64,000 bases of DNA. Origin: Anaerolineae bacterium. Lineage in GTDB: Bacteria; Chloroflexota; Anaerolineae; Aggregatilineales; Phototrophicaceae. Shown in pieces: positions 52,338-61,067 of the stretch (the first letter of the stretch is position 1; each line of letters begins with the position of its first letter). Where the stretch lies: positions 1 through 64,000 of the forward strand of contig JADLAY010000031.1 in the NCBI GenBank assembly GCA_020849765.1, written 5' to 3'. The notes beneath the pieces are model-generated. The model made no database searches, was not told the origin of the DNA, and saw nothing but the letters and a program-made list of their open reading frames with translations. Made by a program: the position numbers and the translations under genes.

Positions 52338-52392
52338 ATCCGAAACGTTTCGGATTTCCCAAGAGCCTAATCCAAAACGTTTCGGATGTCAA
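52338..52392 (-). promoter_or_regulatory. Promoter with two LacI-type operators
   Basis: Operators TCCGAAACGTTTCGGA (52339-52354, perfect) and TCCAAAACGTTTCGGA (52371-52386, one mismatch), 32 bp apart centre to centre, about three helical turns. On the minus strand TTGACA (52387-52392) is followed after 17 bp by TAGGCT, so the second operator fills the -35/-10 spacer and the first lies near the transcription start. Controls lacI and the genes after it, and may roadblock transcripts from the GH13 gene upstream. Confidence 0.88.
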
Positions 52393-52434
52393 ATAATTGT
52401 ATCTTTCGCCTAAATCAGCGAGCAGCGTACCTGA

Positions 52435-54144
52435 TCAGCGTTGGGCTTTGAGCCAGGCGATTTCATATGGCTGGAGGTCGATCGAGCGCGCGCTGCCCTC
52501 TTCGCCATCGAGCAGGTTACGCCAGCGGCCGAAGCCCGCGGGCAGATCGATGTGGAGGGCTTCGCCACGCACGTTGTGCAAAGCTAGGACGCGTTGAGTG
52601 CCATCCAGCGACATGCGTTCGACCGCGAAAACACCCGGATGTAAGTTGTGGATCTGCTGATTGCCCAGGGGATGAAACGCCGCCTCGCCGATGCGCGCCC
52701 GCAACAAACGCCGGTAGCCCTCGAAGACGCGCTGGCGAACCGAGGCGGGTTGCGCCAACTCCCCCATCAAGACGTCCGCATCCAGCTTTTCCCGATTGAT
52801 GCTGCGGTAGCGACCGGTCGTCTCGACACCTGCGACGTCGTTACGCGAGCCGAACAGGCTGTGAAAGTAGATGCCCGGCACACCCATCAGCGCCAGCATG
52901 ATCGCCTGCGAACACACGAAGCGCTTGCACGCCGTATCCGGGTCCTGCGCTGTGATGCGCGGGTCGGTGATGGCGTCGAAATAGCTGATGTTGAGTTCGT
53001 ACGGGCTGCGGCTGCCGTCGCTGTTCGCCTTGTACGACACGAACCCGCCGTGATCCTCCGCCAGCTCGATCAGCGCATCGATGTCGGCGTCGCTCAGGAT
53101 GCCGCGCGCCGGTGTCACGCCGATGCCATCGTGCGAGGCCGTGAAGTTGAAGAAGCTCGTCCGCTCACCCGCCCGGCGCAGCGATGCCGCCCAGCGGCTC
53201 AACGCCGAACTATCGCCGGTGCGAAACGTGTGCAACGTCAGCGGCGGCAGCGAAAACTGGTAGACCATCTGGGCCTCGTTCTCGCCATCGCCAAAATACG
53301 AGATGTTCTCGTCGTGCGGCACGTTGGTCTCCGTGATCACGGTGACGTCCGGCGCGACCGCATCCAGGACGTCGCGCATCAACTGGATGACCAGATGCGT
53401 CTGCGGCAGATGAATACAGCTCGTGCCGATCTGCTTCCACAGGAAAGCGATGGCATCGAGCCGGATAATCGACGCGCCCTGTTCCACGTAGAACAGCAGC
53501 ACGCGGATGAGGTCGAGCAGCACGTCCGGGTTGGCGGCATTGAGGTCGATCTGGTCGTCGCTGAAGGTCGTCCATACGTGGCGCTCGCCAGCCGCCGTCT
53601 CGAAACGCGTCAGCAGGGGCAGCGTCCGCGGGCGACGCACCTGGGACAGATCGGTCTGCGGATCGACGCTGATGAAGTACTCGTCGTAAGGTGGCTCCAT
53701 ACGCAAATACGCCTGAAACCACGCGCTTTTGGCGGAGACGTGGTTGAAAACCGCATCGAACATCAGCCGGAAATCCTGGCTGAGCGCGCGGATGTCGTCC
53801 CAAGTCCCCAAACTGGGGTCGACCGCGTAGAAGTCAATGACGGAGAACCCATCGTCGGACGAGTACGGGTAGAACGGCAGAATGTGGGCGCTGTTGATCT
53901 CGTCGCGGATTGTCCGCTTGAGCAGCTGGTGCAGCGTCACCAGCGGCGGCTCATTGGCTCGGCGCGCCACATCGCCATAGGTGATCAGGATCACGTCTCG
54001 TTCTGAGAGTGGAAAGGTGCGCTCTGGCGCCGGTTGTGCCAGGTTGACGATCCGTTCAAGCGCTGCCAGGGTCGTCGCCGCTTGTTCCTCCCCATAGAGT
54101 GCCAGCAGCTTCGCGTAACCACGGTCGGTGAGCAGTGTAGTCAT
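52435..54144 (-). CDS. GH13_18 sucrose-/glucosylglycerate-phosphorylase-like enzyme
   Basis: 569 residues from the ATG at 54144 (MTTLLTDRGYAKL); a GTG upstream is possible. (Beta/alpha)8 GH13 enzyme: ILPFYPYSSDDGFSVIDFYA, LMFDAVFNHVSAKS, nucleophile Asp in IIRLDAIAFLWK, acid/base Glu in VITETNVPHDENISYFG, and FTASHDGIGV. This is the pattern of subfamily GH13_18, which holds sucrose phosphorylase, sucrose 6-phosphate phosphorylase and glucosylglycerate phosphorylase. Splits an alpha-glucoside with phosphate to give glucose 1-phosphate. Cytoplasmic. First gene of the sugar cluster, followed by the lacI promoter. Exact substrate not decidable from motifs alone. Confidence 0.88.
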   Translation of the reverse strand: MTTLLTDRGYAKLLALYGEEQAATTLAALERIVNLAQPAPERTFPLSERDVILITYGDVARRANEPPLVTLHQLLKRTIRDEINSAHILPFYPYSSDDGFSVIDFYAVDPSLGTWDDIRALSQDFRLMFDAVFNHVSAKSAWFQAYLRMEPPYDEYFISVDPQTDLSQVRRPRTLPLLTRFETAAGERHVWTTFSDDQIDLNAANPDVLLDLIRVLLFYVEQGASIIRLDAIAFLWKQIGTSCIHLPQTHLVIQLMRDVLDAVAPDVTVITETNVPHDENISYFGDGENEAQMVYQFSLPPLTLHTFRTGDSSALSRWAASLRRAGERTSFFNFTASHDGIGVTPARGILSDADIDALIELAEDHGGFVSYKANSDGSRSPYELNISYFDAITDPRITAQDPDTACKRFVCSQAIMLALMGVPGIYFHSLFGSRNDVAGVETTGRYRSINREKLDADVLMGELAQPASVRQRVFEGYRRLLRARIGEAAFHPLGNQQIHNLHPGVFAVERMSLDGTQRVLALHNVRGEALHIDLPAGFGRWRNLLDGEEGSARSIDLQPYEIAWLKAQR

Positions 54145-54339
54145 GACGCAGAAAACTCGTTCCAAATGCACTTCATTATGGGATAATACCGAAATTCGCC
54201 AGACAAGCCGAACCGGGAGGGTCTGGCAGCCCCGATCAGCCTCTACAGAGCATAATACAAAGTTTAAGGTGAATTTTGGTCAAAGCCGTCTGATAATGAA
54301 ATTCCATATGACATGCTGATCGACCTGGGTGAATAGTCT

Positions 54340-57300
54340 ATGAGCGGCGAAGACTTACTCTTATTGTTCAGCGAGTTCGTGTTCCTTCTATTAGGAATCA
54401 TCACGACAGTTGATTTCATTCGACATCGTAATCGCATCCGTCGTGACATCGCCATGATGTTCAACTCCATCGCCATACCGGTGACGGCAGGTCTGCTTGG
54501 GCGGGTGATCACGCTTCCGCAGTGGATTGGCGTCCTGGCCATCTTGCCCCTGTTTGCCCAACCGTATCTCCTGATTCGCCTGATCCAATATCTCGAGTCC
54601 GTGCCGAAGCTGATCGACCGGCTGGCCTTTGGCGGCCTGCTGTTCACGCTGGCGGCCTTGGTCATCTTCCGATCGCCTGTGCCACCCGTAATCACGCTGC
54701 TGGTCGTCGTCTATTTCGTCGTCATCGACGGCTACGCCATGTTCGCCTTCATCCGCGGGGCGATCGTCACGTCAGGGGTGGTTCGCCAGCGGCTACGCTT
54801 CGCCGCGGCGGGCGCCGGCTTCCTGGCGGTGACACTCGGCGTCACCGGTCTGCCGATTCTCATCCCGTCCTTGCAGGGGATGACCGCCGTCACGGCACAG
54901 GTCCTGGCGATGATCTCGGCGGTCGCATTCTATGTCAGTTTCCTGCCGCCATCCTGGCTGCGCCGATTGTGGCAGTTCTCGGAGCTGCGCGGTTTCCTGT
55001 TCGCGATCAGTGACCCGGCGAGCGCCGACAGCACCAGCGTCGTGACGACCTACGGCAAACTAGGGCAGACTGCAAACCGTGCCGTCGGCGGCATGATCTC
55101 ATTCATCCTCGAACAAAGCCCGGAAGACCATGCCTGGCGCATCGCCTATGCCAGCGATGACCACGCGCTCGATATGACAGCGCTCCACGAGCAGAGCAGC
55201 GCCTTGCTGGCCTGGCAGACCAAGACGTCGCGCTCGGTGCGCAGAGAAGCCGTCTCGAATGAGGCTGATCGCCGCCTGCTCGACAGCGTCAGCGCTGGAA
55301 CCGTCATGATCGTGCCGATCACCCTGTCCGACCGAGGCATGGGGCTGCTGCTGGTCTTCCTGAAATCGACCTCGCTGTTCCCCAACGACGATCTTGAACT
55401 GCTCTTCCTGCTGGCACAGCAGTGCGCGACATTCCTGGAAAACATCCAGCTCGTCGAGCAGTTGCAGAGTTATTCCAAGGGGCTGGAGCAAAAGGTCGAC
55501 GAGCGCACCGCCGAGCTGCGCCAAAGCGAGGAGCGCTTCCGCAGCATCTTCGAGCAGGCCGCCGTCGGCATCGCTCACAGGACGCTTGAGGGCGCCTTCA
55601 TCGAGGTCAATCAGCGCTTCTGCGATATCGTCGGTTATTCCGCGGAAGAACTCTTCGGGATTTCCGCGCAAACACTCACTTACGCTGAGGATTACGAATC
55701 GGACCTGAAGCACGTCAACACGCTGTTGAATGGCGCAGCGGTGAGCTACACCATCGAGAAGCGCTACCGACACAAGAGCGGCCAGCCGGTCTGGATTAAC
55801 CTGACGGTTTCTCTGGCGCGCAGACCCAACGGCGAACCGGATCACTACATCACGGTTATAGAAGACATCACCGAGCGCATCCAGGCCGAAGCGGAGCGCC
55901 ATGAAGCCGAGGCGCGTTTTGCCCGCGTGCTCGATACGACCGCCGAAGGGGTGATCACCGTCGACATGAATCAGCGAATCATTCTGTTCAATCAAAGCGC
56001 CGAGCGGATCTTCGGTTACAGCGCCGAGGAAGCCATGGGCCAAACGCTGACCATGCTGCTGCCGCCCGACGTCGTCTCACGGCATGATCGTTTCCTGCGC
56101 GAATTCGCCGATGGCGACGACATCGCGCGCGGCATGGGCCAGCGTCAGCGCGATCTGGCTGCCAAGCACAAGGACGGGACGATCTTCCCGATCGAAGCCT
56201 CGATCTCCAAACTGACCGAAAAAGACCAGGTCATTCTGACCGTGTTCATCCGCGACATCACGGAGAAGAGGCAGGCCGAAGAAGCCCTGCGCGAAAGCGA
56301 AAGCCGCTATCATCGCATCATCGACAACATGCTCGAGGGCTTCCAGATCCTGGGGCAGGATTGGCGCTATCTCTATCTCAACGATGCCGCCGCACGCTAC
56401 GGAAAGATGGAAAAGGAAGCATTGCTCGACCACACCGTCACCGAAATGTACCCCGGCATCGAACGCACGGACATGTTCGCGTCGATGCAGCGCTGCATGA
56501 CTCAACGCACAAGCAGCATCGAGGAGTTCGAGTTCGGCTATCCCGATGGCACCTCGGCCTGGTTCCAGTTCAGCATCCAGCCCGTGCCGGAAGGCATCTC
56601 GATCCTTTCGATCGACATCACGGAACGAAAAGCAGCTGAAGCGGCACTGCTCGGCATCAACGAGGCACTTGAACAGCGCGTTGCCGAGCGCACGGTTCAG
56701 CTCCAGGCGACCAACAAAGAGCTAGAGGCATTCAGCTACTCCGTTTCGCACGACCTGCGCGCGCCGCTCCGAGCGCTCGATGGCTTCAGCCAGGCGCTGC
56801 TCGAGGATTACGAGGAGACGCTCGACGAAGACGGCCAGGAGTATCTAACCCTGATCCGGTCCGAGAGCCAGCGCATGGGGCAACTGATCGACGATCTCCT
56901 CGATCTCTCGCGCCTGACGCGCACCGACCTCAACCGTGCTCAGGTCAACCTGAGCGACATCGCCCATGAGATTGCCGCAGAGCTGCAAAGGCAAGCGCCT
57001 TCGCGCGAGGTCGAATTCGCCATCGAAGACGATCTTTGGTCTTGCGCCGATCCACATCTTATGCGCATATTATTGCAGAATCTGATCGGCAACGCGTGGA
57101 AGTATTCCAGCAAACAAGCGCGAGCGCACATTCAATTTGGACGCCAACGCGAGCAAGATGAATGGGTCTATTTCGTGCGGGATGATGGTGTTGGCTTCAA
57201 CATGAACTACGCACATAAGCTCTTCGGCGCTTTCCAACGTTTACACAGCATGGAGGAGTTCGAAGGTACCGGTATCGGTCTGGCAATAGTTCAAAGGATA

Positions 57301-57393
57301 GTTCATCAACACGGCGGCACCGTTCGCGCACACGGTGTTGTCAACGAAGGGGCTACCTTCTATTTCACGGTGGGGCATGAATCCTGTGCGTAG
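54340..57393 (+). CDS. Membrane GAF/PAS hybrid-sensor histidine kinase
   Basis: 1017 residues, ATG at 54340. About seven transmembrane helices (1-215), a GAF-like domain (about 225-385), coiled coil, three PAS domains (about 400-515, 525-650, 655-765), HisKA with phosphoacceptor in FSYSVSHDLRAPLRALDGFS, HATPase_c with NLIGNAWKYSS, DDGVGFNMNYAHKLFGAFQRLH and GTGIGLAIV. Phytochrome-type kinase core without a visible phytochrome domain. Next gene, 26 bp on, encodes an Rcp-type receiver that is the likely partner. A separate rightward sensory unit from the kai-type string. Confidence 0.92.
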   Translation: MSGEDLLLLFSEFVFLLLGIITTVDFIRHRNRIRRDIAMMFNSIAIPVTAGLLGRVITLPQWIGVLAILPLFAQPYLLIRLIQYLESVPKLIDRLAFGGLLFTLAALVIFRSPVPPVITLLVVVYFVVIDGYAMFAFIRGAIVTSGVVRQRLRFAAAGAGFLAVTLGVTGLPILIPSLQGMTAVTAQVLAMISAVAFYVSFLPPSWLRRLWQFSELRGFLFAISDPASADSTSVVTTYGKLGQTANRAVGGMISFILEQSPEDHAWRIAYASDDHALDMTALHEQSSALLAWQTKTSRSVRREAVSNEADRRLLDSVSAGTVMIVPITLSDRGMGLLLVFLKSTSLFPNDDLELLFLLAQQCATFLENIQLVEQLQSYSKGLEQKVDERTAELRQSEERFRSIFEQAAVGIAHRTLEGAFIEVNQRFCDIVGYSAEELFGISAQTLTYAEDYESDLKHVNTLLNGAAVSYTIEKRYRHKSGQPVWINLTVSLARRPNGEPDHYITVIEDITERIQAEAERHEAEARFARVLDTTAEGVITVDMNQRIILFNQSAERIFGYSAEEAMGQTLTMLLPPDVVSRHDRFLREFADGDDIARGMGQRQRDLAAKHKDGTIFPIEASISKLTEKDQVILTVFIRDITEKRQAEEALRESESRYHRIIDNMLEGFQILGQDWRYLYLNDAAARYGKMEKEALLDHTVTEMYPGIERTDMFASMQRCMTQRTSSIEEFEFGYPDGTSAWFQFSIQPVPEGISILSIDITERKAAEAALLGINEALEQRVAERTVQLQATNKELEAFSYSVSHDLRAPLRALDGFSQALLEDYEETLDEDGQEYLTLIRSESQRMGQLIDDLLDLSRLTRTDLNRAQVNLSDIAHEIAAELQRQAPSREVEFAIEDDLWSCADPHLMRILLQNLIGNAWKYSSKQARAHIQFGRQREQDEWVYFVRDDGVGFNMNYAHKLFGAFQRLHSMEEFEGTGIGLAIVQRIVHQHGGTVRAHGVVNEGATFYFTVGHESCA

Positions 57394-57419
57394 CTGACAA
57401 TCCCGGGGGGAGAATCAAT

Positions 57420-57845
57420 ATGAATGCGATCTTGATCGTCGAGGACAACCCGAGCGATCTGAAGTTAATGCAGCGTGCACTCCGAAAGAGCAATCTTTCG
57501 AATGATCTGGCGACCGCCATCGACGGCGAAATCGCTCTGGACTACCTGTTTGGCACAGACGGTGACGAATACCGCCATCCACTGCCCGTCCTCGTCCTGC
57601 TCGATCTTAAGCTGCCCAAGGTAGACGGCCTCGAAGTGTTGGAACAGATCCGGAAGCATGAGCGCACGCAGATGCTGCCGGTGGTGATCCTGACCTCCTC
57701 GAAAGAGCAGGAAGACATCGTCAAGAGCTACCGTCTGGGCGTGAACAGCTACATTCGTAAGCCGGTGGACTTCAACCAATTCGTGGAAGCAGTGCAACAT
57801 TTAGGTTTATACTGGCTTGTGCTTAACGAGAGTCCCTTCCAGTAG
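57420..57845 (+). CDS. Rcp-type single-domain response regulator
   Basis: 141 residues; start preceded by GGGGGGAG. Receiver with ILIVEDNPSDLKLMQRAL (acidic pocket), LVLLDLKLPKVDG (phosphoacceptor Asp), VILTSSKEQEDI (Ser/Thr) and SYIRKPVDF (Lys). Ends VQHLGLYWLVLNE, the typical Rcp tail. Lies between two histidine kinases; the upstream one has the matching phytochrome-type core. Similar in build to the receiver at 29604-30056. Confidence 0.94.
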   Translation: MNAILIVEDNPSDLKLMQRALRKSNLSNDLATAIDGEIALDYLFGTDGDEYRHPLPVLVLLDLKLPKVDGLEVLEQIRKHERTQMLPVVILTSSKEQEDIVKSYRLGVNSYIRKPVDFNQFVEAVQHLGLYWLVLNESPFQ

Positions 57846-57859
57846 CTAAGGGATCGGCA

Positions 57860-60775
57860 ATGGATACACAATTACGCGCATTGATCCTGGAAGACTCCCG
57901 GAGCGATGCGTTGCTTCTCGTGCGTGAACTGCGACGAGCAGGCTACCTGGTTGAACATACCCAGGTCGATAACGCCGACGCGATGATCTCGGCGCTGGAG
58001 ACGGAAGCCTGGGACATCATTCTGTCCGATTTCTCGATGCCGAACTTCAGCGCCACGGCGGCCCTGGAATTGGTGAAAGCGCGGCATCTGGACATCCCTT
58101 TCATCATCGTCTCCGGCACGATGGGCGAAGAAACTGCCGTCGAGGCGATGAAGGCGGGCGCAAATGATTACTTCCCGAAAGGCAGAACGACCCGCCTGGC
58201 CGCGGCGATTGCGCGCGAACTGCGCGAGGCTCAGGAACGGCAGCAGCGCAAGCAGGCGGAAGACGAACTGCGGCGCGTGGAACAGCGGCTGGCAAAAGCA
58301 TTTCAGGTCAGCCCAATCGGCATCACCATTACCAATCCCCAGGGCCAATTCCTGACGACCAATGATGCCTTCCGCCACATGCTCAAACTGACGACCACGG
58401 ATGTCATCGGCCATACCGCCCTCGATCTTGGCATCTGGGATGAGCCGGAAGACCAGCGGATTCTGAACCCCACGCAGGAGAGTTTTCAGAAGGTACGCGA
58501 TACGGAATTCGTGCTCTTCACGATGTTGAAGGACGTCCGCTACGTTTCCGTCTCGACCGAGATCGTCGAAGTGAGCGGCGACATCTGCGTCCTGGCGATG
58601 TGGCACGACATCACCGACCGCAAGCTGGCGGAACAGGCGTTGATGAAGAACATTGCGCTGACCCACCTGCTCCAGGAAGTGACGCTGGCCGCCAACGAAG
58701 CGACCGAGATTGACGATGCGCTGCAATTCGCCGTCGACAGCATCTGTAACTACACAGGCTGGCCGCTCGGTCACGTCTACATCAGAACGCGCGGCGGGCA
58801 GCCGCAGTTGACTTCATCGCACATCTGGCATGACCGCGCACCGGAGAAATTCGCCCAATTCCGCGCGCTCTCGGAGCAACTCCAATTCAATGAGACGACC
58901 GGCGGCATGAACTATCGCGTACTCATGTCTGGTGAGCCAGAGTGGACGGTCGACTTGAAGTCGGCTAAAGATTTCATGCGCCGCGAAGAGGCTCAAGGCG
59001 TAGGCATCAAGACCGTCTACGCCTTCCCCATCCTGGTGCAGCGTGAAGTCATGGCGGTGATGGAATTCTTCTCGATCATCGAGAACAATGTCGACCGCAA
59101 CCTCCTGGGCACTATCCCGCAGATTACGGCGCAGGTCGGTCACGTGATCGAACGCGCCAGGGCCACGGCGGAATTCCGCGCGCTCTACAACGCGACGGCC
59201 TACCTCTTCAATGCCGACAGCATTCAAGATCTGGCGCACCAGATCGTGCACGGCATTGTCCAGGAATTCGAGCAGGTCGATTGCGGTCTGCTGCTCGTGA
59301 ACCAGCAGACGGGGCAGATCAACCGCCTGGTGCGCGCCGGTCAGTATCACGTCGAGGTGCAGACACCGCTGACCACCGATGGGCACGGTCTCATCCCCAT
59401 GGCCATCCGCCAGGACAAACTCATCTATTCGCCCGATACGCAGGTCGACGAGCGTTACGTTCCCAACGTGCCGACCACCCGTTCAGAGATGGTGGTTCCG
59501 CTCAAGACGCGCGCGGGGACGATCGGCGCCCTCGATCTGCAAAGCCCGATCCCGCACTACTTCAGCGAGAGCGATCAGCGCGTGCTGGAAGCCTTTGCCG
59601 AACGAGCGACCGCCGCGCTGGAGATCATCCGCCTGTACGAAGAGATCAACACCTATGCGGGTCAGCTCGAAGAGCGCGTCAAAGAACGCACCCAGCAGTT
59701 GCAGCGCGCCAAGGAACGCGCGGAAACCATCCTCAATAACAGCAGTGACGCCATCATCCTCATCGACGCGCATGGCGCCATTCAACAGACGAACCCGCGT
59801 TTCGAGGAGATTCTCGGCTACGAGCGGGACGAGCTGTTCAAGCAGCATTTGGATCGCGTCGTCTCGTTGATTGACAACCAGGACTTACCGCACTTCATAC
59901 GAACGGTTTCCGTCAATCGCGAATACCGGCGCACAGAAGCCGTCGTCCGGCGCAAAGACGGCAGTACCTTCCCCGCCGACGTCGCCTTCTCGACCTTCAT
60001 CGGCAACCAGGAAATCGAGATGGTCGTCAGCCTGCGCGATATTTCCGCCCAGAAACAACTGGAGCAAGAACTACGCGCCGCCTTCGAACGTCAGAAGGAA
60101 TTGACCGAACTCAAGACGCGTTTTATCTCGATGGTTTCGCACGAGTACCGCACGCCGCTCGCCGTCATCCAAACCGCCAGCAGCCTGCTCCTGACCTACG
60201 GCGACCGCGTGCCGGATGACAAGAAGAAACGGCACCTGGAAAACGTGCTCGATCACGTCAAACGCCTGACGGAACTCATGGACGACGTCCTTGAGATCAA
60301 CCGGGCTGAAACGATAGGCCTGGACTTCAACCCGGAACCGTCCGACATCGTCGTCATGTGCCGGGCGCTGGTCGAAGATGCGCGCCAAGTCAACCCCAAT
60401 TACACGATTGAGTTCAACGTGGTTGGCGAACTGCCGCTCATCCCGGCCGATCCAAAACTCCTGCGGCAGATCGCATCGAATCTCCTGTCAAATGCGATCA
60501 AGTATTCGCCGAATCACGGCGCTGTTCACATCACACTGCAAACGGAAAGCAACCAGGTCGTCCTGATCGTCAGGGACGAGGGGATGGGCATCCCGAAAGA
60601 AGACCTGGACAATCTGTTTTCCCTGTTCCATCGGGCCAGCAACGTCGGCCAAATCCAGGGGACAGGGCTGGGGTTGGCAATCGTCAAGCAGGCGGTCGAT
60701 GCGCATGGCGGCGCGATCTCGGTCGAAAGCGAAGTCGAGCAGGGTACGACCTTCACAGTGAAGTTCCCCATGTAG
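57860..60775 (+). CDS. Receiver-PAS-GAF-GAF-PAS histidine kinase
   Basis: 971 residues, cytoplasmic (no transmembrane helices). Receiver at 1-125 with ALILEDSRSDALLLVREL and the phosphoacceptor in DIILSDFSMPNF. PAS at about 145-265, GAF at about 285-435, second GAF at about 445-600, PAS at about 625-740, then HisKA MVSHEYRTPLAVIQTASSLL and HATPase_c NLLSNAIKYSPNHG, DEGMGIPKEDLDNLF, GTGLGLAIVKQ. The N-terminal receiver may let it take phosphate from another kinase and pass the signal on. Follows the Rcp-type receiver by 14 bp. Confidence 0.93.
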   Translation: MDTQLRALILEDSRSDALLLVRELRRAGYLVEHTQVDNADAMISALETEAWDIILSDFSMPNFSATAALELVKARHLDIPFIIVSGTMGEETAVEAMKAGANDYFPKGRTTRLAAAIARELREAQERQQRKQAEDELRRVEQRLAKAFQVSPIGITITNPQGQFLTTNDAFRHMLKLTTTDVIGHTALDLGIWDEPEDQRILNPTQESFQKVRDTEFVLFTMLKDVRYVSVSTEIVEVSGDICVLAMWHDITDRKLAEQALMKNIALTHLLQEVTLAANEATEIDDALQFAVDSICNYTGWPLGHVYIRTRGGQPQLTSSHIWHDRAPEKFAQFRALSEQLQFNETTGGMNYRVLMSGEPEWTVDLKSAKDFMRREEAQGVGIKTVYAFPILVQREVMAVMEFFSIIENNVDRNLLGTIPQITAQVGHVIERARATAEFRALYNATAYLFNADSIQDLAHQIVHGIVQEFEQVDCGLLLVNQQTGQINRLVRAGQYHVEVQTPLTTDGHGLIPMAIRQDKLIYSPDTQVDERYVPNVPTTRSEMVVPLKTRAGTIGALDLQSPIPHYFSESDQRVLEAFAERATAALEIIRLYEEINTYAGQLEERVKERTQQLQRAKERAETILNNSSDAIILIDAHGAIQQTNPRFEEILGYERDELFKQHLDRVVSLIDNQDLPHFIRTVSVNREYRRTEAVVRRKDGSTFPADVAFSTFIGNQEIEMVVSLRDISAQKQLEQELRAAFERQKELTELKTRFISMVSHEYRTPLAVIQTASSLLLTYGDRVPDDKKKRHLENVLDHVKRLTELMDDVLEINRAETIGLDFNPEPSDIVVMCRALVEDARQVNPNYTIEFNVVGELPLIPADPKLLRQIASNLLSNAIKYSPNHGAVHITLQTESNQVVLIVRDEGMGIPKEDLDNLFSLFHRASNVGQIQGTGLGLAIVKQAVDAHGGAISVESEVEQGTTFTVKFPM

Positions 60776-61067
60776 AACTGTCGCGGGCGAGCGCCTCGCG
60801 CAGTTTGCCCCTCACAACCGATCAACCCGCTCTGCGACTCAGCCGCGTGCTGGAGTCGCCGCGTCGATCCGATGGTTGCGCTCAACTTCCCCTCCCTGAT
60901 GGCATAAACATCATGGCCTCCAACCGCTTACAAACATTGACGGTCGTCGGGCGGGAGTCAATGCTATGATGAAAAACATACACACAGCGGCTGATCAAGA
61001 CCAAATTCCCGAATTATGACCCATAGTTACAACGAGAAATTGCTTCCTAAGTGATGCGAGTGGACAT

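Noticed and set aside
52435..54144. Calling the GH13 enzyme sucrose phosphorylase (gtfA) or amylosucrase
   Set aside because: Motifs fix subfamily GH13_18-like but not the acceptor, and the GH63-like neighbour favours glucosylglycerate. Symbol withheld.
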